5,535 nucleotides of DNA from Omnitrophica bacterium RBG_13_46_9. Lineage in GTDB: Bacteria > Omnitrophota > Gorgyraeia > JABMRN01 > RBG-13-46-9. A model generated the notes under the pieces. That model had not been told where the DNA came from, did not search any database, and saw only the letters and a program-made list of their open reading frames with translations. Shown in pieces: positions 1 to 5,535 of the stretch. The stretch is taken from the NCBI GenBank assembly GCA_001804045.1, contig MHFD01000013.1, positions 1 through 5,535 on the forward strand. The letters run 5' to 3'. The position numbers were made by a program, and so were the translations under genes. Position 1 is the first letter of the stretch. The number at the start of each line of letters is the position of its first letter.

Positions 1-3000
1 CGGGTTTCTGCGGCGGTAGGTCCAATCCCAGCTCCTGTTTTACATACGCCCTGAAATTATCCCATCCGTTTTTTTCCTCAAAATTATCTCCGTAAGCCTT
101 CACTCTTTCTACAAAAGTCATAAGATCTGTTTTCCCCGGGCCCTGCGGTTGTCTTTTCCATGCCTCCATTATTTGTGTCGAAATTTCCGGAGATAATCGT
201 ATATCATTCATTATATGATTGAAATGTCCGCTGACAACGTCGTTAGGAGATATATATTTGTTCAATTCTCCCCTTACCGGCATACACTCTCTTGTCCTTA
301 CTCTAAAATTCAGGCCTTTCGTTTTCAGTCTATCTCTAAGGTCCTGAACCCATACACCTGAGGTGATTTCAAAAAATCCTTCGCTGTGATCCAGCACGGC
401 TTCGGGGTCTTCCTCATCTCCTTTGCCGAAGCGCTTGTTCATCCTGACGCCATTTTCACTCGTAGGATGATGGCCCGCCGTAAGCATTATGCCGGCTTTG
501 AAAAAAGGAAAACTCACGATTCCGAAATATAGATCCGGCGTGGCAAGAAAACCCGTGGAGTTATTTCCTTCGAGGGTATTTACGTTGATGCCGGAGGCAA
601 GAAGCCCTCTTATAAGCGCTTCCTGCATTTCAGCGCCGCCTTCCCTTACCTCTTTTCCCACAACGACTGTTATATCGTCCTCTTCGCCGAATTCGTTCAA
701 CAGTTTTTCTGCAATCGCTCTTCCTATATAAAAACATACCTTGTCAGGAAACGTGGTAAGCGTCACGCCTCTTAAATCAAATGTCTTAAACATATCCTCC
801 TTCGGCTCGCATCTCATGTATGACTTGTGAGCGGTATCGGCAGGATGCGCGCCCCTATAATCTCCCCCTCTGACAGGCAGGTACGTGGCGACTATGCCGC
901 TTATATTTGAAACCGGCCTGCCTTTCTCGTCTATATGCTCATCCCATTCCAGAGAAGACAAAAGTTCCAGTTCTTCGCTTGCCGTGGCCTGGGGTATCTC
1001 ATAGAGGGTAGCATACCTGTGAGGAGATACCCACAATATATCTTTCCTCATTAAAATGTCGCGTATATCCTTCAGTCTTCTCTCGCGGTTATGCTTAAGT
1101 TCAGCTTTCCTCTTAGCTTCTTCTGCTTCAGCGTGTGTCAATATCGTCTTCAGCACCGCCTCAGCCTTCTTTTGGTAAGCCCCGCCAAACACATATACCT
1201 CATCTTTATCCTTTATAACAGTCACTTTTTCAAGGCCTATGCCTGATACAATCCCGTCATTGCTAAGGAGGATGGCCTCCCTACATTCAAGCGCCGCTAC
1301 ATCGCCGTTGGGCATATAGATATATCTATTGCTATTGCCCACGTGGAGGTCTAAAGTAAATTCGCGCTTTGTCCTTTCCACAGAGCTTCCTTTTTCGGCG
1401 CCATCGACATATTTACCCAGGCCCCTGTCCTTAAGCTCATCCACAATATCTTTTACTTTCTGCGCCTGCGCGATGGGAACAACCAGAACAGAGTCCTTTG
1501 TGGCGACAATAGTCATCCCCGCAAGGCCTCTGGCATGCACGGTAATCCCCGCTTCGACTACGACATTCGATTTTTCGACATCTTTAAGATCGGCCGTCAA
1601 AACACCGTTTCCCATCCCGATTACGACATTCTCTGTCTCTTTATCTTCCCTTTCCATATTTACTTCTCTTAAAGGAGAGCCTAAATTACCGACATCTATC
1701 CAGGGATACTTCCATCCGAAAGCGCCTACAACCGCGAGTTGCGGAATCCTCCCTGCGCTGGCCGGTTCCATAATTAGGTAATCTATGGATGTCTTATTTT
1801 TTGCCACTATGATTTTGCCGTCCGTGCGCAACCCCTGTTTTCTCCATTTGGCAAATTCCTTGAATACTTTTTCTTCCACCGCTCTTTGGTCATCGGGATT
1901 CCTCTCTTCATCTTCGCCTACTATCTCCATCAGACCTTTATGATACGCCGGCTGTAATACCCCGAAAGCATCCAGTATCGTCTTTGCGTCCCAGACAAAC
2001 ATTCCGCTGTTCCAGCCATATACGACATCTTCCCCGCTCTTTTCGGCTCTTCTGTTTTCATTAATCAGCGATTCCGCCACATCTATATCGGGTTTCTCTA
2101 AAAATCCTCCGGGTCTCACCTTCTTATTCACTTCGGTCGATTCGCTCAATTTTGATATGCCCGGCACATTTGAGGTGGATCTGCCTCTATGCAAATAACC
2201 GAATCCCGTTTCGGGCCTGGTAGGATATATCGAAATGGTGCCCAATTCCGGCTGGCCCTGCACTTTTCTTATCAGCTCGTATATGCTCCTCCAGAAATCC
2301 TCGTGTTCTTCGAAATTTTCCCTGCCCTCCTCGTCGAATTGCCCGATAATATGGTCGGCTGATAAGATAACCATGGTCGTATTTTTGTCTTCCCGATAGA
2401 GTTTTGCGGCGGCATAGCCGACCGCAGCGCCGGAGTCAGCCAACTCTGGCTCTGCCAAGACATGGTCTCCGTCTATCCCATACTTGTCAACCTGGGAAAT
2501 AATCTTGTCTCTTAGTTTCGGGATTGTCTGAACATAAATCTGCCCCGGTTGCACATAGCCATGACTGACCAATCTCCATATGGTCTCCTGGACCATCGTC
2601 CTTCCCGATCTGGTGAATGAGAGCAGTTGTTTAGGATTCTTCGTGGTAGACATTGGCCATACCCTGGTCCCGCCTCCGCCGGCTAATATCACAATGCGCA
2701 CGTTATCCATATTAACTTCCCGCTTACCCGCTTCTTCCAGTAAGCGTTTTACTTCGTTCTTATGCTCGCATTTTTCTAAAGCCCTGTCAAACCAGTCATT
2801 TGACCATATAGGGTAATTTTTGGACAGAAGCTTTATAGCCGCCGCAGCGCAATCCCGCGTTCTTTCAGATTCGACCAAAACATCCAGCGCATCCGATAGA
2901 TACCGCGTATTATTAAACATGATAAGTTCTATAAGCCGCGCCTCTAAAATCGGCACTATCGCCGTTATCTGGACCTTTGAAAGGGCGGTCTGTAATTCAG

Positions 3001-3997
3001 TTCTCACGCGCTCTTTGTCAACATCGTCCAGACGTCTTCGCATTTCGTCCGGAAACCGTCTTTCATATTCGGCAAGCGGCTCTCCTGCCAGTTCCGGATG
3101 TTCTATATGGCCGCGTTCGTGCTCCTCTATACTTCTTATTTCTTCCTCCGTCAAATGGTCATTAAGCCACCGACTCAGGTGGGTTATTCTACCCTTGTGC
3201 CCTAATTGTTCTCCGCCCCTTCCGGGGTGCACGTAAAAGTCAAGCGGGATTATCTCATCCTTTCTGCCCTCCGACATACATATAATATTATGGTTCTCGA
3301 TAGCAGTCTCTAAATCCAAATAAATCTGTCTTGTCATGCCTTCGGCGATGCCGTTAGTGGCTATTAAAGCGTTTTTGTCTATCAATGACCTGTAAATACC
3401 GTGCAATGCTTCCATCTGCTTTTGGGTAAGCGGGGTCTCCACAGCGATACTGCGAAGGCTCCCGTGTCCGGGTGAAGCTTCCGGGCGCATCTTCGCGATC
3501 TCTTCCTGCGCCAGTGTGTCTATGTTCTCGCGATAAGCGGTCGATAGGCTGACTTCTGTCGCTCTCTCGTCGAACGTAGTTATAAAAGCGTTCAATAATA
3601 TATGCTGGTTGAATTTGATACCGCGTTCCCTGGCAAAGGTTTCCGCTTTTTCGATCCATGACCCTAAATATTTTTTGATCCAGTTCCGCTTTACGCGCAG
3701 TATCCTATCTGACATCTCCGTCTGGGCCGGTCTTCTGCCAAGGCGCCTGATTCTCCTATCCAGATCCTTGAGCTCTTTTTCGCCAAGCGGAACAAGCCTG
3801 GATATGACATAAGGGGCAAGGAAGTTATCCTTTGTCAGAATTTTTCTTATAGGCGTCTTTTGATTGGGTGACGTTATGCTTCTTTCGATTGTCGCAAAAC
3901 CGATGTTGTAGAAAATGAAGGTTTGAAGTAATAGTGCGGATATAATTTTAACGAGGCGGCTTTTTCGAAAATATGCCAAATTATACTTTGCGTTCAT
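1..3997 (-). CDS. Giant fusion: signal-like N-terminus, HExxH region, mannose-1-P guanylyltransferase, phosphomannomutase-like domain (partial, C-terminus off left edge)
   Basis: A single uninterrupted frame gives 1332 visible residues with no stop before base 1. The ATG at 3997 is chosen because AGAGG lies 7 bases upstream and a hydrophobic signal-like segment follows. Residues 1-40 form an export or anchor segment. Residues 40-429 are mostly helical with no recognised family, except HERGH at 293-297. Residues 430-845 are a mannose-1-phosphate guanylyltransferase (GTP + mannose-1-P to GDP-mannose + PPi). Residues 900-953 repeat the end of that domain. Residues 940-986 are a charged helix, probably coiled. 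Residues 1070-1190 match domain 1 of phosphomannomutase/phosphoglucomutase, with FDLRG (1073-1077), GKEVREGG (1114-1121) and TAGHHP (1173-1178). The last replaces the canonical TASHNP, so the phosphoserine is missing. Stand-alone guanylyltransferases are usually about 350-480 residues, so this is a large composite. It lies downstream of an isomerase-like gene on the same strand, which fits a GDP-mannose cassette. Frame and domain identity are secure; catalytic competence and cell location are not. Confidence 0.93.
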   Translation of the reverse strand, partial: MNAKYNLAYFRKSRLVKIISALLLQTFIFYNIGFATIERSITSPNQKTPIRKILTKDNFLAPYVISRLVPLGEKELKDLDRRIRRLGRRPAQTEMSDRILRVKRNWIKKYLGSWIEKAETFARERGIKFNQHILLNAFITTFDERATEVSLSTAYRENIDTLAQEEIAKMRPEASPGHGSLRSIAVETPLTQKQMEALHGIYRSLIDKNALIATNGIAEGMTRQIYLDLETAIENHNIICMSEGRKDEIIPLDFYVHPGRGGEQLGHKGRITHLSRWLNDHLTEEEIRSIEEHERGHIEHPELAGEPLAEYERRFPDEMRRRLDDVDKERVRTELQTALSKVQITAIVPILEARLIELIMFNNTRYLSDALDVLVESERTRDCAAAAIKLLSKNYPIWSNDWFDRALEKCEHKNEVKRLLEEAGKREVNMDNVRIVILAGGGGTRVWPMSTTKNPKQLLSFTRSGRTMVQETIWRLVSHGYVQPGQIYVQTIPKLRDKIISQVDKYGIDGDHVLAEPELADSGAAVGYAAAKLYREDKNTTMVILSADHIIGQFDEEGRENFEEHEDFWRSIYELIRKVQGQPELGTISIYPTRPETGFGYLHRGRSTSNVPGISKLSESTEVNKKVRPGGFLEKPDIDVAESLINENRRAEKSGEDVVYGWNSGMFVWDAKTILDAFGVLQPAYHKGLMEIVGEDEERNPDDQRAVEEKVFKEFAKWRKQGLRTDGKIIVAKNKTSIDYLIMEPASAGRIPQLAVVGAFGWKYPWIDVGNLGSPLREVNMEREDKETENVVIGMGNGVLTADLKDVEKSNVVVEAGITVHARGLAGMTIVATKDSVLVVPIAQAQKVKDIVDELKDRGLGKYVDGAEKGSSVERTKREFTLDLHVGNSNRYIYMPNGDVAALECREAILLSNDGIVSGIGLEKVTVIKDKDEVYVFGGAYQKKAEAVLKTILTHAEAEEAKRKAELKHNRERRLKDIRDILMRKDILWVSPHRYATLYEIPQATASEELELLSSLEWDEHIDEKGRPVSNISGIVATYLPVRGGDYRGAHPADTAHKSYMRCEPKEDMFKTFDLRGVTLTTFPDKVCFYIGRAIAEKLLNEFGEEDDITVVVGKEVREGGAEMQEALIRGLLASGINVNTLEGNNSTGFLATPDLYFGIVSFPFFKAGIMLTAGHHPTSENGVRMNKRFGKGDEEDPEAVLDHSEGFFEITSGVWVQDLRDRLKTKGLNFRVRTRECMPVRGELNKYISPNDVVSGHFNHIMNDIRLSPEISTQIMEAWKRQPQGPGKTDLMTFVERVKAYGDNFEEKNGWDNFRAYVKQELGLDLPPQKP
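430..790 (-). other. Phosphomannomutase/phosphoglucomutase N-terminal domain with altered active site, residues 1070-1190
   Basis: The alpha-D-phosphohexomutase domain 1 pattern is clear. FKTFDLRG is followed by a helix with YIGRAIAEKL, a strand with VVVGKEVREGG (family: GRDxRxSs), the helix ALIRGLLASGINV, a TPDLYF segment, and then GIMLTAGHHPTSENGVR. In active enzymes the last motif is TASHNP and its Ser carries the phosphate transferred between C6 and C1 of mannose. Here that Ser is Gly1175 and the Asn is His1177. No domain 2 strand or DGDxDR metal loop is visible in the next 155 residues, so the remaining domains are either displaced beyond the left edge or missing. This is likely a degenerate or non-catalytic mutase domain, though the fold assignment is firm. 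Confidence 0.82.
1139..1300 (-). repeat. Second copy of the guanylyltransferase C-terminal beta segment (protein-level repeat), residues 900-953
   Basis: Residues 921-937 (GLEKVTVIKDKDEVYVF) align without gaps to 824-840 of the guanylyltransferase domain (GLAGMTIVATKDSVLVV), with 7 identities and mostly conservative changes. Both are followed by a helix with similar spacing (QAQKVKDIVDEL and YQKKAEAVLKTI). This looks like an internal duplication about 97 residues apart. It is divergent, and I did not look for a DNA-level repeat. Confidence 0.55.
1463..2710 (-). other. Mannose-1-phosphate guanylyltransferase (ManC/GMP-type) domain, residues 430-845
   Basis: This is the catalytic domain that would couple GTP to mannose-1-phosphate. 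Conserved elements appear in the expected order and spacing. They are the nucleotide-binding loop LAGGGGTRVWP (438-448) followed by NPKQLL (454-459), LSADH (545-549) with the metal-binding Asp548, RPETGFGY (594-601), FLEKP (632-636), WNSGMFVW (662-669), SIDYLIMEP (737-745) and WIDVG (766-770). The C-terminal beta segment GLAGMTIVATKDSVLVV (824-840) is also typical. Two conserved positions differ. The usual SR before PKQ is S450-T451, and the usual EPxxRNTAPA is EPELADSGAA (516-525), which lacks the Arg. The type II isomerase cupin often fused to ManC is absent; instead a type I-like isomerase is encoded by the neighbouring gene. Confidence 0.9.
3090..3132 (-). other. HExxH-type zinc-binding motif within the N-terminal region
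   Basis: The segment EEIRSIEEHERGHIEHPEL includes H293-E294-R295-G296-H297, which fits the HExxH consensus of zinc metallopeptidases, with a further His at 300. It follows a helix-like stretch (LTEEEIRSI), which is how HExxH usually sits in M48-like and related gluzincins. Candidate third ligands downstream are E307, E311 and E313, but none stands in a motif I can name. The flanking region (residues 40-429) matches no peptidase family I recognise. It could be a structural zinc site or a chance match, so the motif is reported rather than a peptidase. Confidence 0.45.
3878..3997 (-). other. Predicted signal peptide or N-terminal membrane anchor of the giant fusion protein
   Basis: The first 40 residues show a classic tripartite layout. 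There is a basic n-region (K4, R11, K12, R14, K17), then a hydrophobic stretch from I18 to about A35 (including ISALLLQTFIFYNIGFA), and then polar sequence. A plausible signal peptidase I site follows G33-F34-A35, where small residues stand at -3 and -1. There is no lipobox cysteine. If it is not cleaved, the same segment would serve as a single N-terminal transmembrane anchor, with the rest of the protein outside the cytoplasm. This is odd for a protein carrying GTP-using enzyme domains. Confidence 0.75.
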
Positions 3998-4004
3998 GCA
4001 TGCA

Positions 4005-4012
4005 CCTCTTTC
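4005..4012 (-). promoter_or_regulatory. Shine-Dalgarno site of the giant fusion gene
   Basis: On the minus strand, GAAAGAGG lies just upstream of the ATG at 3997; the GAGG core (4008-4005) is 7 bases from the start codon. A second ATG at 4001 is only 3 bases from the core and opens a six-codon frame (MHERKV, then stop). The site therefore favours 3997. Confidence 0.8.
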
Positions 4013-4049
4013 TGTATATTTATCTGCGCATCATGCTTTTCATAGAACA

Positions 4050-4119
4050 GAGATACGCACGGATTAAGCGCAAAATATCCTGATATCGGGGAGAATTCCG
4101 TTAAATCCGCGCATATCTC
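4050..4119 (-). promoter_or_regulatory. Long intergenic RNA hairpin (16-bp stem, 38-base loop region)
   Basis: The plus-strand arms are GAGATACGCACGGATT (4050-4065) and AATCCGCGCATATCTC (4104-4119). Reverse-complementing the second gives GAGATATGCGCGGATT, which differs at two positions. In minus-strand RNA both differences become G-U wobbles, so the stem is 16 continuous pairs; in plus-strand RNA they are C-A mismatches. The stem starts 20 bases after the stop codon of the upstream gene and ends 52 bases before the next start. No U-run follows the 3' arm, so it is not a standard intrinsic terminator. It could stabilise or process the mRNA, or control the downstream gene. Confidence 0.65.
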
Positions 4120-4139
4120 ATTAATCTATGTTTTATGGA

Positions 4140-5535
4140 TTACACGCTCCACAGGACTTCTCGACGCTTGTGCAGTTCTTCACGCGCGTCGAACCGCTCA
4201 ATTGGGAGCGTAATAAGCAATTCCTTTATGAGCTTGGCCAATCTATCGTAAACGATGTTCGGATTCCGCAGATCCTCTCTGGCAAGCACATCTTTTACTT
4301 CGTTAAAAGGCAACATATGCAGTAAACTATCTATATCTACGGTTTTCCCGGTAAACTGGCTCATGATATTCTGTAGATCCCTCGCTATGGATTCGCGCTT
4401 CTGTATGTCCTCAAGGTTTGTGGCGCCCAGTAGAAGAGCCGCTCCTTCTATTTCTCTTGTAAAGAACCAGCCTTCGCCCTGTATCCCGTCCAAGTCCGGC
4501 ACCGCCATTGTCCTGGAATCCGATAATAGGGCTTTCAAGCGGTCGTTATCCCTATTGGCATTTTGCAGGTTATTAGCAGTTGATATCAATATCGTCCTGG
4601 CCCCTTCTCTAAACGTTTTCTTTGCGGCATCATCTAACCCTAAAGTGCCGTCATATGTCACGATCTTTACATCCACGCCTAGGGTCTCACGCAGTCTGGC
4701 TTCTTCACGCTTATAAGAACCTTCTTCTCTTCTGTCCCCTTTATACATGCGCTTATCGACGACAAGGTCTATCTTCAGGTCCGCCATTCTGCCGACGTTG
4801 GCCTTTACGGCTTCGAACGTAGAATATACGGCGCTATCCTTTTTAAGCGGTGAATACCACATATATACTTCAGTCGGACCTTTTATGGCCTCAAGCGTAT
4901 ATTTTCCTATGTACGCCGGTATCAGACACTCTTCGCCTTCCTTAAGGACGGCTATTTCCATCCTGTGTTCATCGACAATCCTTAACTCTCCTCTTCTGAC
5001 AAAAAGAGCATGCTGGCGGTTTGCCACGACTCCGTCACTCGGCATAGATTGCGCGATCTCAAATCTCTCGAATACACCGCCCGGCTTGGCCCAGAAGAGT
5101 TCCAATCCGAATTCGCTGTGTTTTTCCTTCTCCAGAAGAATGGGTTTTGACGTAAATTCTCCCGGATTCGTCGCGTGAAGTAGCCCTGCCTCTTTCACGA
5201 CCTGAACAGCCTCATTCGGTTCAGTCCTTCTTCCCCTTCCCCAGTCGGTTGCCCTTCTTGTGGCCTGCATCATCTCCACGGGGTTATATGAACCTTCAAA
5301 TACAAGCCCCTGCAGCAGGGCATGGAAAAGTCCCCCTCTTATCGAATATATGTTTACTCCGCTCATGGGCATACTGTTCAATAATGTTTCCAGTTCTGCG
5401 GCGGCTCCTTGGATTTTTAGCTCATCCACATTACGCAGCCTTTCCATCAGTGCTTCTTCGCCGATCTCCTGCGCAAGGCCTATCAGTGCGTTAGCCACCG
5501 TTCCCAAAGGAAACCAGAATTCCGGTTTAGCGTTA
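4140..5535 (-). CDS. Mannose-6-phosphate isomerase-like cupin protein with unknown C-terminal domain (partial, start off right edge)
   Basis: This frame is open from the right edge to a TAA at 4142-4140, giving 464 visible residues; the true start lies outside the window. A TTG at 5507 is not the start, because family-like sequence (NAKPEFWF) lies before it. Residues 1-230 resemble the second half of type I mannose-6-phosphate isomerase, which interconverts fructose-6-P and mannose-6-P in the cytoplasm. The signs are KPE (residues 3-5, whose Glu is a zinc ligand in the family), GGLFHAL (67-73, matching the usual VHA whose His binds zinc), a DWGRGR segment (97-102, matching the family's YRxYDWxR), and a C-terminal cupin repeat at about 154-229. 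The Gln-x-His zinc ligands would be upstream and cannot be seen. Residues 250-464 are an extra domain that I do not recognise. It alternates predicted strands (IDLVV, VKIVTYD, RTILIST) with helices, and ends in a charged helical tail. The next gene downstream codes for the following two steps of GDP-mannose synthesis, which supports a mannose role. Some family positions look altered (TYR is replaced by RRAT), so activity is uncertain. Confidence 0.85.
   Translation of the reverse strand, partial: NAKPEFWFPLGTVANALIGLAQEIGEEALMERLRNVDELKIQGAAAELETLLNSMPMSGVNIYSIRGGLFHALLQGLVFEGSYNPVEMMQATRRATDWGRGRRTEPNEAVQVVKEAGLLHATNPGEFTSKPILLEKEKHSEFGLELFWAKPGGVFERFEIAQSMPSDGVVANRQHALFVRRGELRIVDEHRMEIAVLKEGEECLIPAYIGKYTLEAIKGPTEVYMWYSPLKKDSAVYSTFEAVKANVGRMADLKIDLVVDKRMYKGDRREEGSYKREEARLRETLGVDVKIVTYDGTLGLDDAAKKTFREGARTILISTANNLQNANRDNDRLKALLSDSRTMAVPDLDGIQGEGWFFTREIEGAALLLGATNLEDIQKRESIARDLQNIMSQFTGKTVDIDSLLHMLPFNEVKDVLAREDLRNPNIVYDRLAKLIKELLITLPIERFDAREELHKRREVLWSV

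Larger units (their letters stand above)
3998..4139. other. Intergenic region between the isomerase-like and guanylyltransferase genes
   Basis: This 142-base gap separates two co-directional genes. It holds the hairpin and the Shine-Dalgarno site listed separately, plus a short palindrome (TGCATGCA, 3997-4004) overlapping the start codon. I see no convincing -35/-10 pair and no T-rich terminator on the minus strand, so read-through from the upstream gene is plausible. Confidence 0.7.

Noticed and set aside
1329..1781. Plus-strand open frame of 150 codons
   Set aside because: It lies entirely antisense to the guanylyltransferase domain, has Ser/Thr/Pro-rich composition typical of a shadow frame, and shows no family motif.
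2820..3236. Plus-strand open frame of 138 codons, Ser/Arg-rich
   Set aside because: It is antisense to the N-terminal region of the giant protein, with low-complexity composition and no motif.
3354..3659. Minus-strand open frame in a different register from the giant gene
   Set aside because: It overlaps fully with the continuous frame from 3997, is Arg-rich out-of-frame sequence, and would need an unsupported internal start.
3983..4001. Six-codon frame MHERKV from the ATG at 4001, overlapping the giant gene's start
   Set aside because: The Shine-Dalgarno core is only 3 bases away, and such a short frame is expected by chance; leader-peptide function has no support.
4005..4073. Promoter in the intergenic gap (TTGCGC at 4073-4068, TATACA at 4018-4013)
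   Set aside because: No matching partner element lies at 16-18 bases from either hexamer, and the TATACA would start transcription at the Shine-Dalgarno site.
4050..4119. Intrinsic terminator after the isomerase-like gene
   Set aside because: The stem is long, but the loop region is 38 bases and no U-run follows the 3' arm on the minus strand (CTGTTCTATG).
4255..5178. Two plus-strand open frames (4255-4716 and 4747-5178)
   Set aside because: Both are antisense to the isomerase-like gene, whose protein has recognisable motifs; the plus-strand products have none.
5505..5507. TTG as the start of the right-hand gene
   Set aside because: The frame stays open to the right edge and the isomerase-like KPEFW motif is upstream of it, so the gene starts outside the window.

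Overview
The window is almost entirely coding, on the minus strand, and holds two large open reading frames that both run off the window. A partial protein of at least 464 residues occupies 5534 down to 4140 and enters from the right edge. A second protein begins at 3997 and stays open to base 1, giving at least 1332 residues. They are separated by a 142-base gap. I found no RNA genes, CRISPR array, insertion sequence or credible plus-strand gene.

The right-hand protein carries the second half of a type I mannose-6-phosphate isomerase-like cupin, followed by about 215 residues of a domain I do not recognise. The left-hand protein has, in order, a signal-peptide-like N-terminus, a helical region with an HERGH (HExxH) motif, a nearly complete mannose-1-phosphate guanylyltransferase domain with a duplicated C-terminal segment, a charged helical linker, and the first domain of a phosphomannomutase/phosphoglucomutase. 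The mutase domain has Gly in place of the phosphate-carrying Ser. The three enzyme families would together make GDP-mannose: fructose-6-P to mannose-6-P (isomerase), to mannose-1-P (mutase), to GDP-mannose (guanylyltransferase). Here they sit in two adjacent, co-directional polypeptides, embedded in extra domains.

The gap (3998-4139) contains a good Shine-Dalgarno site for the left-hand gene and a 16-bp inverted repeat. The repeat pairs without mismatch only in RNA made from the minus strand, the strand the genes are read from. This suggests a structured intergenic leader within one transcription unit.

Organism: bacterial (Shine-Dalgarno site, standard code, dense co-directional genes). Very long multi-domain proteins with a signal-like N-terminus joined to sugar-nucleotide enzyme domains and degenerate active sites remind me of uncultured Omnitrophota (OP3) or related PVC-group genomes. 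That is an inference from style, not proven by the sequence. The most interesting points are the exported-looking GDP-mannose enzyme fusion, its altered catalytic residues, and the intergenic RNA hairpin.
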